A stretch of DNA of 43,627 bases from Opitutia bacterium (GTDB taxonomy: Bacteria; Verrucomicrobiota; Verrucomicrobiia; Opitutales; Opitutaceae), in the NCBI GenBank assembly GCA_016199925.1, contig JACQFT010000167.1, positions 1 to 43,627 on the forward strand, in the 5' to 3' direction. This document shows positions 15,899 through 23,213 of this stretch, piece after piece. The position numbers and the translations under genes were made by a program. The notes below the pieces were generated by a model. That model made no database searches. It was not told the origin of the DNA and saw only the letters and a program-made list of their open reading frames with translations. Position 1 is the first letter of the stretch; each line of letters starts with the position of its first letter.

Positions 15899-16537
15899 GT
15901 GGATGAACGTTAGGTGGGCCGCCCCGCCCCGCAAGCTTTATGTAGCCCGGCCAAAAAGCCGGATTGCCGCTGCGGGGCGCGAGAAGGCAGCGCCCAATGC
16001 ATGACCGTGAGCAAGCTGGCGAGGATCGCATCGCGGCGCGCCGAGGGTGCGACTGAAAGTGTAGGCAGTGGCAGGGAGACAGATGAAGACAGGACAGTGA
16101 AGGGAATGATGGTCTGTGGATGAACGTAATAATCACCGGCGCAGCACCAACTGGCGCTTGCTAGACAAGTGGGTTCGTGCGCGCACGGTCCAATGGAACT
16201 AACCCATCCACTATGCCCATCGAACCCTCCCCTGAAAACGCCGCGGATTTGATGGCGCACATGCGTCGCCGTCCATCGTTGCTTGAACAGAGAGCGGCAG
16301 CGCTCGCCGTGCGGAAAGTCGCGCTGGCGCGCTCAACCCCGGCGACGAACCTGAGAACGCGATCATGGAGCGCGGGTGCCAGTTCGGCCGGCAAGCACTG
16401 AGCCTGCGGGTTGTGCAGCGGCACTGCCGCAACGCAGCCCGCCCGCCGGACCGGGTGGGTAAACGGCCCGCGCCTTCGAAGCATGGCTCCAAGCCAACGC
16501 TGCCGCATTGAAACCACCCATCTGAAAAAATCCACCC
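15899..16537. other. about 640 bp without a recognisable gene
   Basis: Base composition drops and no frame reads as a known protein. The 12-bp sequence gtggatgaacgt occurs at about 15899 and again at about 16118. A small hairpin agcccggccaaaaagccggat sits near 15943. A 74-codon plus-strand open frame at 16177-16401 has no recognisable homology. The stretch lies between the ArsR operon and an SDR fragment and looks like decayed sequence. Confidence 0.5.
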
Positions 16538-16735
16538 ATGACCACCCACACCGACCAGAAAAAATTGGGTCCCGGGGTGGTCGTGACCGGAGCCTCCTCG
16601 GAAATCGCCCGGGGCCGGGCCGCGGCTTTTCTCGCCTCGGCCCCAGCGAGCGCGCTCACCGGCGCGATCCTCAACGCGTCGTGCGGCGGGCTGCCCGGCA
16701 GGGGCGCGGAGCTCAGGCGTGGTCGCGCTTCTTGA
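16538..16735 (+). pseudogene. internally deleted short-chain dehydrogenase fragment
   Basis: A 65-codon frame reads MTTHTDQKKLGPGVVVTGAS, SEIARGRAAAFLASAPASAL and TGAILNASCGG. The first part is the SDR N-terminal strand and glycine loop (normally TGASSGIG). The second part, FLASAPASALTGAILN, matches the SDR C-terminal end (normally FLASD-x-AS-x-TG-x-LNVDGG). About 200 central residues, including the catalytic Tyr/Lys, are gone while the frame is preserved. Its 3' end overlaps the ribokinase stop. Confidence 0.7.
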
Positions 16736-17672
16736 GGAAGCGAGTGATCTCGCGCGCGGTGGGCATGGCGGTGGCGGTGCCGGGCAGGGTGACGGCGAGA
16801 GCGGCGACGGCGGTCGCGAAATGGGCGGCCTCGAAAACGTTGCGCTTGAACCGCACGAGGCCCGCGGCGAAGCCGCCGACGAAGGCGTCGCCGGCGCCGG
16901 TGGCGTCGACAGCCTCGACCTCGTGCGCGTGGATGCGCACGTAGACGCCGGGCTCGGACACGAAGCAGCCCTGGGCGCCTAGCGTGACGATGACGACGGG
17001 CACGCCGAAACTGCGGCAAAGGGTGTGCAGGCGGTCGGCCGGCATCCGGAGCAGCGCCTCGGGCGTGAGATTGCGCCCGCCGGAGGAGCGCGGGAGCTGG
17101 TTGGCGAGCGTGACAAACTCGGTCTCGTTCGGGATCAGCACCTCGGTGTGCTTGAGCAGGGCGGGGTCGAAGTCGGCGCGCATCGGCGCGGGGTTGAGCA
17201 CGGTGACCGCGCCGGTGGCGCGGGCGGTCCGCAGCACGTGGGCGACGGTGCGGAAATCGGATTCGCCCTGGCAGACGACGACCGCCGCGGTGCGGAGCGG
17301 GGGCACGGGCACGTCGCGCTTGTGCAGCGCGAGGTTGGCGCCGAGCGAGACGATGATCTGGTTCTGCCCGTGCGCGTCGATGGAAACGACGGCGGCGCCG
17401 GTGGCTTCCTTTTTCTTGTCGACGAAGTGCGCCTGCACGCCGGCGGCGCGGGCGAACTTGTGGGCGCCGGCGCCGAACGCGTCCGACCCGACGGCGCCGA
17501 TGAAAAGCGTCTTCGCGCCGGCGCGGGTGGCAGCGACGGCCTGGTTGAAACCCTTGCCGCCGGGGCCGGCGCGAAAATCGCCGACGACGGTCTCGCCGGG
17601 CCGCGGGAAATCGCGGGTGAAGAACGCGAGGTCCTGGATGAAACTGCCGACCACGACGACGGAGGGATTCAT
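16713..17672 (-). CDS. rbsK: ribokinase, PfkB family
   Basis: 319 residues. The PfkB signatures are present: GGKGFNQAVA (39-48) for sugar binding, NETE (182-185) and the anion hole/catalytic base DATGAGDAF with D262. The N-terminal VVVGSFIQDLAFF and RPGETVVGDFRAGP are ribokinase-like. It phosphorylates ribose or a related sugar using ATP; other PfkB sugars are possible. Its ATG overlaps the stop of the upstream receiver gene by 4 bp, an unexpected partner. No ribose transporter is nearby. Confidence 0.9.
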   Translation of the reverse strand: MNPSVVVVGSFIQDLAFFTRDFPRPGETVVGDFRAGPGGKGFNQAVAATRAGAKTLFIGAVGSDAFGAGAHKFARAAGVQAHFVDKKKEATGAAVVSIDAHGQNQIIVSLGANLALHKRDVPVPPLRTAAVVVCQGESDFRTVAHVLRTARATGAVTVLNPAPMRADFDPALLKHTEVLIPNETEFVTLANQLPRSSGGRNLTPEALLRMPADRLHTLCRSFGVPVVIVTLGAQGCFVSEPGVYVRIHAHEVEAVDATGAGDAFVGGFAAGLVRFKRNVFEAAHFATAVAALAVTLPGTATAMPTAREITRFLKKRDHA

Positions 17673-18094
17673 GCGCGGTCGGAGGTTCCGCCCAGCGCCG
17701 CGCGCAGGGTGTCGCGCAGCATGTCGAGGGAGAAGGGTTTTTGCAGGAAGCGCGTGATGCCCTGGCCGCGGAACTGATGCCGAGCGCGGTCTTCGCTGAA
17801 GCCGCTGAAGAGCACGACGCGCAGGGCGGGCATGATTTTTCTCAGCTCGGTGAACGTCGCCAGCCCGTCCATGCCGGGCATCGACTGGTCGAGGAGCACG
17901 AGGTCGGCGGCGCCGCCCGCGTGGAAGTAGGCGAGGGCGGCGGCGCCGGAGTCGGCCTCGCGGACCTGGAAACCGAAGTGGGCGATCAGCCGCGCGGCGG
18001 TATGGCGCACGGCGTCCTCGTCATCGACGACGAGCACGACGCCGGTTCCGCGCCAGTTCTTGGCCGAGGCAGGTGGGGTGGGGCTGGCACTCAT
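17669..18094 (-). CDS. stand-alone receiver-domain response regulator
   Basis: 141 residues consisting of a single CheY-like receiver: VLVVDDEDAVRHTAARLIAH, phosphoacceptor in LVLLDQSMPGMDG (D69), the switch serine in VVLFSGFSED and the lysine in FLQKPFSLDML. No output domain. It is transcribed with the ribokinase, overlapping by 4 bp (TGA/ATG), and is divergent from the LytS kinase at 18185. In sequence it is closer to receivers attached to hybrid kinases than to LytTR receivers. A cognate kinase cannot be named. Confidence 0.88.
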   Translation of the reverse strand: MSASPTPPASAKNWRGTGVVLVVDDEDAVRHTAARLIAHFGFQVREADSGAAALAYFHAGGAADLVLLDQSMPGMDGLATFTELRKIMPALRVVLFSGFSEDRARHQFRGQGITRFLQKPFSLDMLRDTLRAALGGTSDRA

Positions 18095-18184
18095 CCGGGC
18101 CGGGGAGCAAAAGCGATTGCGCCGGGAAATGCAAACCCGGCGCGCAGCGGGCCGTTCATGGGCGCGCCCGGACCGCTCGTCCCA

Positions 18185-19429
18185 ATGCGTCTGCCACGGC
18201 CGGCCGGAGTGGGGCAAGTTCCGGGCGTGCCCGTTGCCAGCCCGCCTCTCTCCCGTTTTGCCGCCACCGACGGTCTTGCCGTGGCCCGCCCGGTCGTGGT
18301 TCGCTCCGGCGTGCCTTCGGATTCGCGCCTCGAAATTTTGCGCCGGGACCGGCTCTACGTCATCTGCCAGTTCGGCGGGTGGGTGCTGTTCACCGTGGCC
18401 TACACCTTCCTCGGCGCGCTGCAGCGGCCGATGGCGCTGTCGGATGTCTGCGTCTTTGCCGCCACCAACTGTGTCGGCCTGCTGCTGACGCACCTCTACC
18501 GGAACCACATCAACCGGCGCGGCTGGAAACAGCTCGGCTGGTCGGCGCTGTTGCCGCGCGTGCTGGCCGCCACCCTGGTGCTGGCGCTGCTCTGGACCCT
18601 CTCGACCTGGCCGATCTACACCTACCTCTACTCCGGGCATCCGCCGGGGCTGAAATTTTCCGTCACGGCGATCTTTGTCTACAGCCTGTTCAACGGGGGC
18701 TGGATTTTCAGCCTCTGGTCGGCCGTCTATTTTGTCTATCACACCTTCGACCGGGCCCGTCGCGCCGAGATCGAGCGGTGGAAGTTCGAGGTCATCGCCA
18801 AGGAGGCCGAGCTCCGCGCGCTCAAATCCCAGATCAACCCGCATTTCCTCTTCAACTCCCTGAACAGCCTGCGCGCCCTGATCGACGAGGATGCGCCGCG
18901 CGCCCGCGAGTCCGTCACCCGCCTCGCCAACATGCTCCGCTACTCGCTCCAGTCCGGCCAGCAGGAGACCGTGCTGTTCGACGACGAGCTGCGCATCGTC
19001 GAGGATTACCTCGCGCTCGAGCAGATCCGCCACGAGCACCGCCTGCGCCTGCGGTGGGACATCGCCCCCGCGGCCCGCACCCAGGCGCTGCCGCCGATGC
19101 TGCTGCAGACCCTCGTGGAGAACGCCGTCAAATACGGCATCGGCGCGCGCCGCGAGGGCGGCGAACTGGCGATCAGCGCGCAGTGCGACGAAGCCGCGGG
19201 CGGCCAGCCCGCGATGCTCCACATCCGCGTCACCAATCCCGGCAACCTCGCCGTGCCGCTCCAGGGCGTCGCCGCCACGGCAGAAAAATCCACCGGCCTC
19301 GGCCTGCGCAACGCGTCCGAGCGCCTCAAGCTGCTCTTCGGCGACAAGGCGGTCCTCACCCTGCAAGACGACTCCGGCGGGTGCGTCACCGCCGATGTCC
19401 GCATCCCGATCGCCCCGCCCGCCCGATGA
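18185..19429 (+). CDS. LytS/YpdA-type sensor histidine kinase
   Basis: 414 residues from ATG 18185; GTG starts about 40-100 bp downstream are also possible. Four hydrophobic helices (for example YVICQFGGWVLFTVAYTFLG and VLAATLVLALLWTLSTWPIY) precede a His_kinase module: LRALKSQINPHFLFNSLNSL with H220, and LPPMLLQTLVENAVKYGI (N-box), then GLGLRNASERLKLLFG. No extracellular domain is obvious, so it may sense membrane state. It is the upstream half of a kinase-LytTR regulator pair with overlapping stop/start codons. Confidence 0.92.
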   Translation: MRLPRPAGVGQVPGVPVASPPLSRFAATDGLAVARPVVVRSGVPSDSRLEILRRDRLYVICQFGGWVLFTVAYTFLGALQRPMALSDVCVFAATNCVGLLLTHLYRNHINRRGWKQLGWSALLPRVLAATLVLALLWTLSTWPIYTYLYSGHPPGLKFSVTAIFVYSLFNGGWIFSLWSAVYFVYHTFDRARRAEIERWKFEVIAKEAELRALKSQINPHFLFNSLNSLRALIDEDAPRARESVTRLANMLRYSLQSGQQETVLFDDELRIVEDYLALEQIRHEHRLRLRWDIAPAARTQALPPMLLQTLVENAVKYGIGARREGGELAISAQCDEAAGGQPAMLHIRVTNPGNLAVPLQGVAATAEKSTGLGLRNASERLKLLFGDKAVLTLQDDSGGCVTADVRIPIAPPAR

Positions 19430-20145
19430 AAGCCCTGCTCATCGACGACGAGCGCCTCGCGCGCAACGAACTCCGCCGCCTGCTCAAGGCGCACGAGGAC
19501 ATCGCGGTTGTCGGCGAAGCCACCGATGCCGACGACGCCCTCGCGAAGATCGCGCAACTGCGCCCCGACCTCATTTTCCTCGATGTGCAGATGCCGGGCG
19601 GCGACGGGTTCGCGCTGCTTGAGCAACTCGAGCCGCCGCTCCCGCTCGTGATTTTCACCACCGCCTACGACGAGTTCGCCGTGAAGGCCTTCGAGTTCAA
19701 CGCGCTCGACTACCTGCTCAAGCCCGTCGATCCGAACCGGCTGGTCGCCGCGCTCGAAAAACTCCGGAAGCACGCGGTCGAGGCCGCCGGCACCCCGGCC
19801 GAGAGCCGCCTCTCCGCCGAGGACAAAGTGTTCGTGCGCGAGGGCGAGCGCTGCTGGTTCGTGCCGGTGAAAAATATCCGGCTCCTCGAGTCCGAGGGCA
19901 ATTACACCCGCGTGCATTTCGACGACCAGAAGCCGCAGCTCTTCCGCTCGCTCACGGCGATGGAAGAGCGCCTGGACTCGAAACATTTCTTCCGCGCCAA
20001 CCGCAAGCAGGTCATCAACCTCGCCTGGGTCGACGGCATCGAGCCATGGTTCAGCGGCGGCCTGCTCGTGCGCCTGAAGGGCGGCCTGAAGGTCGAGCTC
20101 TCGCGCCGGCAGGCGCAGGAATTTCGCGAGCGCCTGAGCCTATGA
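19426..20145 (+). CDS. LytTR family response regulator
   Basis: 239 residues. Receiver: MKALLIDDERLARNELRRLL, phosphoacceptor D53 in IFLDVQMPGGDG, TTAYDEFAVKAFE and LDYLLKPVD. The C-terminal LytTR DNA-binding domain (about 140-239) shows RLLESEGNYTRVHFDD, RANRKQVINLAWVDGIEPW and VELSRRQAQEFRERL. It is translationally coupled to the kinase by a 4-bp overlap. The ABC transporter genes begin 91 bp downstream and are its most plausible target, by analogy with natKR-natAB of Bacillus. Confidence 0.94.
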   Translation: MKALLIDDERLARNELRRLLKAHEDIAVVGEATDADDALAKIAQLRPDLIFLDVQMPGGDGFALLEQLEPPLPLVIFTTAYDEFAVKAFEFNALDYLLKPVDPNRLVAALEKLRKHAVEAAGTPAESRLSAEDKVFVREGERCWFVPVKNIRLLESEGNYTRVHFDDQKPQLFRSLTAMEERLDSKHFFRANRKQVINLAWVDGIEPWFSGGLLVRLKGGLKVELSRRQAQEFRERLSL

Positions 20146-20153
20146 AACTGCCC

Positions 20154-20222
20154 GCGAATTCCGCCGATTCCCGCGAATTCCGCCCCGCTGCCGTTCGCGT
20201 CGATTCGCGTGATTCGCGGGCC
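20154..20222. repeat. degenerate ATTCCGC/ATTCGCG tandem motif
   Basis: In the 91-bp gap between the LytTR regulator and the ABC ATPase, units gaattccgc, gattcccgc, gaattccgc, gattcgcgt, gattcgcgg follow one another. Similar runs precede mdh (4472-4556) and follow the fusion gene at 36279-36312. It may lie over the transporter promoter. Confidence 0.45.
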
Positions 20223-20236
20223 AGAAACCCCTCCCC

Positions 20237-20998
20237 ATGATCGAAGCCCACCACCTGACCAAAACTTTCAAGGACAAGAAGCGCGGCCTGATCGCGGCCG
20301 TCCGCGACGTGTCCTTTACCTGCCGCCCCGGGCAAATCTACGGCCTGCTCGGCGCCAACGGCGCGGGCAAGACCACCACGCTCCGCCTGCTCGCCACGCT
20401 GCTCAAGCCGACCGGCGGCTCCGCGACCGTCGCGGGCCACGATGTCGTCGCCGCCCCCGAGCTCGTGCGCACGCACGTCGGCTTCCTCGCCGCCAGCACC
20501 GCGCTCTACGGCCGGCTCACCGCGCGCGAGATGATCACCTATTTCGGCCAGCTCAACGGCATGGATGCCGCCGCGATCAAGGCGCGCCTCAAAGTGCTCT
20601 CCGCCGAGCTCGACATGGGCGAGTTTCTCGACCGGCGCTGCGAAAAATTTTCCACGGGCATGAAGCAGAAAACCTCCATCGCCCGCACGCTCATCCACGA
20701 TCCGGCGGTGATGATCTTCGACGAGCCCACCCTCGGCCTCGACGTGATGACCGCGCGCGCCATCGTCGCCTTCGTGCGCGAGTGTCGCAACCGCGGCAAG
20801 ACCGTCATCTACTCGACGCACATCATGAGCGAGGTCGAGAAGCTCTGCGACGTGGCCGGCATCATCCACGACGGCCGCCTCGTCGCCGAGGGCACGCTCT
20901 CCGAGCTGCGCGCGCGCTACGCCGAGGCGGACATGGAAGAAATCTTCGTCAAGGCCGTGGGTGGCGAGGCCGCCATCGCCGCGGCGCTCAAAAACTAG
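20237..20998 (+). CDS. ABC transporter ATP-binding protein (NatA-like)
   Basis: 253 residues. Walker A LLGANGAGKTTTLRLLATLL, Q-loop region VGFLAASTALYGRLTAREMI, signature FSTGMKQKTSIARTL, Walker B VMIFDEPTLGLDV and the H-loop STHIMSEVEKLCD are all present. The FSTGMKQK form of the signature is typical of the NatA/CcmA/DRA branch that pairs with ABC-2 permeases. The permease gene starts 10 bp after its stop. Substrate: Na+ is suggested by NatA similarity and by the LytS-LytTR neighbours, but drug or lipid export cannot be excluded. Confidence 0.93.
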   Translation: MIEAHHLTKTFKDKKRGLIAAVRDVSFTCRPGQIYGLLGANGAGKTTTLRLLATLLKPTGGSATVAGHDVVAAPELVRTHVGFLAASTALYGRLTAREMITYFGQLNGMDAAAIKARLKVLSAELDMGEFLDRRCEKFSTGMKQKTSIARTLIHDPAVMIFDEPTLGLDVMTARAIVAFVRECRNRGKTVIYSTHIMSEVEKLCDVAGIIHDGRLVAEGTLSELRARYAEADMEEIFVKAVGGEAAIAAALKN

Positions 20999-21008
20999 CA
21001 CCCCCTTC

Positions 21009-22262
21009 ATGAACTGGCGCAATCTCACCACCGTCTATCTCAAGGAACTCCGCGACTCGCTGCGCGACCGGCGCACGCTGCTCTCGACGATCATCATCCC
21101 GACCCTCGTCATCCCGCTGATGGTCTTCGGCGTCGGCAAAGTCATGAGCAAAGTCATGAGCCAGGCGCAGGGGGACTCCTCGCCGATCATGATCGTCGGC
21201 GGCGAAGACTCCCCGGGCATCGTCGCGGCCCTCAAAGCCGAGCGCGATCCGGCGAAGAACCGCCCCGTCTTCCGCGTCGTGCCGACCGGCGACTACCGGA
21301 CCGCCATCGGCGACAAGAAAATCCGCGCCGCCGTCGAGATTCCCACGGGTTTCGAGGCCGCGCTGAAAACCGGCGACGCGCCCACCGTCACCATTTTCTA
21401 CTATGAGGGCGAAATCAAATCCGGCCTTGGCCAGCGGGCCCTCGAAAAATTCTTCACCGACCTGCGGCAGAAGACGGCCGAGAAGCGCCTCACCGAGCAC
21501 AACCTGCCGGTGTCGCTGCTCAAGCCCTTTGAGGTGAAACGCAAGAACGCCGCGCCGCCCGAGAAGGTCGGCGGCAACCTCGTCGGCGGCTTCGTGCCGT
21601 ATCTCATCATCATCCTTTGCTTCACCGGCGCGATGTATCCGGCAATGGACCTTACCGCCGGAGAGAAAGAGCGCGGCACGATGGAGACGCTCCTGTGCAG
21701 CCCGGTGCCGCGCGTCGACATCGTGCTCGGCAAATTCCTCATGGTGCTCACCGGCTCGGTGTCCGCGATGGTCTTCATGCTGCTCTCGATGGGCACGACC
21801 GCGTTCGTCGGCGGCTCGATCATGACCGGCAGCGGCACCACGCTGAAAGTCGGGGCGGCGGCCGCGAAGACCACGGTGGATGTGATGCCGACGGTCGATC
21901 CGATGGGGCTCTTCGGCGTGCTCGCGATGGTGTTGCCGGTCGCGGTGCTGTTCGCCGCCGCGGCGTTCACGATTTCGCTTTTCGCCAAGAGCTACAAGGA
22001 GGCGCAGAGCTATCTCGCGCCGATGATGATCGTCGTCATCATGCCGGCCGTGATCGGCATGCTGCCCGGCATCGATCTCAACGTGAAACTCGCGTTCGTG
22101 CCGATCCTCAACCTCAGCCTGGTCTGCAAGGAAATGCTCTCCGGCATCTGGCACTGGGACCTGATCGCGATCATCTTCGGTTCCTCGAGCCTCTACGCCG
22201 CCATCGCCCTGATGCTCGCGGTGAAGATGTTCAACCGCGAGGACGTGATGTTCCGCGCGTGA
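21009..22262 (+). CDS. ABC-2 type permease (NatB-like)
   Basis: 417 residues. The N-terminal cytoplasmic MNWRNLTTVYLKELRDSLRD is the hallmark of NatB/ABC-2 permeases, followed by helix 1 (LLSTIIIPTLVIPLMVFGVG). A large extracytoplasmic domain spans about res. 45-190. Then come five or so helices: VPYLIIILCFTGAMYPAMDL, TAGEKERGTMETLLCSPVPR (the conserved amphipathic element), MVLTGSVSAMVFMLLSMG, LAMVLPVAVLFAAAAFTISL and MMIVVIMPAVIGMLPGI. Forms the transmembrane half with the preceding ATPase; cotranscribed. Confidence 0.92.
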   Translation: MNWRNLTTVYLKELRDSLRDRRTLLSTIIIPTLVIPLMVFGVGKVMSKVMSQAQGDSSPIMIVGGEDSPGIVAALKAERDPAKNRPVFRVVPTGDYRTAIGDKKIRAAVEIPTGFEAALKTGDAPTVTIFYYEGEIKSGLGQRALEKFFTDLRQKTAEKRLTEHNLPVSLLKPFEVKRKNAAPPEKVGGNLVGGFVPYLIIILCFTGAMYPAMDLTAGEKERGTMETLLCSPVPRVDIVLGKFLMVLTGSVSAMVFMLLSMGTTAFVGGSIMTGSGTTLKVGAAAAKTTVDVMPTVDPMGLFGVLAMVLPVAVLFAAAAFTISLFAKSYKEAQSYLAPMMIVVIMPAVIGMLPGIDLNVKLAFVPILNLSLVCKEMLSGIWHWDLIAIIFGSSSLYAAIALMLAVKMFNREDVMFRA

Positions 22263-22281
22263 GTGGGAGAGGTTGGTTAGG

Positions 22282-22510
22282 CTGCAGGAGGGGCTTTATG
22301 CCCCGATTCAACTCGAGCCTCGCGGCCGAAAGCCGCTCCTGCAGTTCCCGGCGGTGAGCGTTTGTTCCCTATGGGTCCAATACCCCGGAGCGTGCTCCGG
22401 CTTGGTTGGACGGTGGGAGCGTGCTTGCACGCGACTGTCGCGACCAATGTCGCTCCCACAAGCTCCAAGAAAAGTTGGCTTGACCAAACGCCTCGGGGCT
22501 TGCCCCGAGG
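22282..22510. repeat. cluster of four different REP-like palindromes
   Basis: The 376-bp gap after the ABC operon holds four unrelated hairpins in a row: 22282-22344 (ctgcaggag / ctcctgcag ends), 22373-22410 (ccccggag / ctccgg), 22413-22459 (gtgggagc / gctcccac ends) and 22491-22510 (cctcggggc / gccccgagg). The second and fourth types recur at 41846-41884 and 42004-42021. A further ggtaaa-rich stretch (22542-22580) precedes the next gene. No coding frame is credible here. Confidence 0.75.
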
Positions 22511-22638
22511 ATCCTTGCTTCAGCCCGCTCTTGAATCCCCGGTAAATCCCGGTTCACCGGCGGTAAACCCGCGGTAAATGCCGGGCGCGCCTCTGTTCAC
22601 GAGGCAACCTTTCCAGTAAAGGTGAGTCCATCACCTCC

Positions 22639-23124
22639 ATGAGCACCCACCCGACCAATGATCAGCTCCAGGCCGAGCACATCCAATCGCTCCACCAGCA
22701 ACTCCTCGCGGACATCGAGACGCTCCACGCCAAGGAGACCAGCCTGAAGGACTATGAGACGCGCCTGCGCTCGCTCCTGGAGCGGAGCGCCGGATCCACG
22801 ACGCCGTTTCAAGCCGGCAAGCTCGACGGCACCACGGTCGATCTCGACGCCGCGTGGGAAAAATTCCACCGCTCGCAGGCGCTGTTCGAGGCGGAGCGCC
22901 GGGCGTTCAAGGACGAGCGACTGCTCCTGCGCGAGCAGTTGGCGGCGGTGAAGAAACGCGAGGAGGACGTGGCCCGCCGCGAGTCGTGGATCGAGCGTCG
23001 CGAAAAAGAGTTTGCCACGACTGCCGCCGCCGCGGTCGTGGTCCCGACGACTCCGCCGGGCAAACGCTCCCTCACCACGGCGCCCTTCTTGGCCGTGAAG
23101 TCGATGTTTACGCGCGGGAGCTGA
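22639..23124 (+). CDS. coiled-coil hypothetical protein
   Basis: 161 residues, largely alpha-helical with heptad-like charge patterns: LHQQLLADIETLHAKETSLK, DYETRLRSLLERSAGS, FEAERRAFKDERLLLREQLA and REEDVARRESWIERREKEFA. There is a Thr/Pro/Ala-rich linker and a short tail (KSMFTRGS). No membrane helix or catalytic motif. Such proteins are often structural or partner-binding; no family assigned. It is flanked by repeat clusters on both sides and convergent with the ABC-F gene. Confidence 0.7.
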   Translation: MSTHPTNDQLQAEHIQSLHQQLLADIETLHAKETSLKDYETRLRSLLERSAGSTTPFQAGKLDGTTVDLDAAWEKFHRSQALFEAERRAFKDERLLLREQLAAVKKREEDVARRESWIERREKEFATTAAAAVVVPTTPPGKRSLTTAPFLAVKSMFTRGS

Positions 23125-23127
23125 AGA

Positions 23128-23203
23128 GTAGGGACAGGCGTCCCCGCCGGTCCGATTGGGCGCTGAACTGAAAAGCCCGACCGGCACGGAGGCCTGTCGC
23201 TAC
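23128..23203. repeat. 76-bp fold-back repeat between convergent genes
   Basis: Left arm gtagggacaggcgtccccg and right arm cggaggcctgtcgctac pair imperfectly over about 25 bp with a 20-30 nt loop. It sits exactly between the stop of the coiled-coil gene and the stop of the ABC-F gene, so it could serve as a bidirectional terminator. The 'gtagcgacaggcctccgtgcc' arm style differs from the other repeat families in the window. Confidence 0.6.
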
Positions 23204-23213
23204 GCCGGGCCGC

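Noticed and set aside
16177-16401. 74-codon plus-strand frame in the gap before the SDR fragment
   Set aside because: No homology recognised, unusual composition and no clear start signal; treated as part of the decayed stretch.
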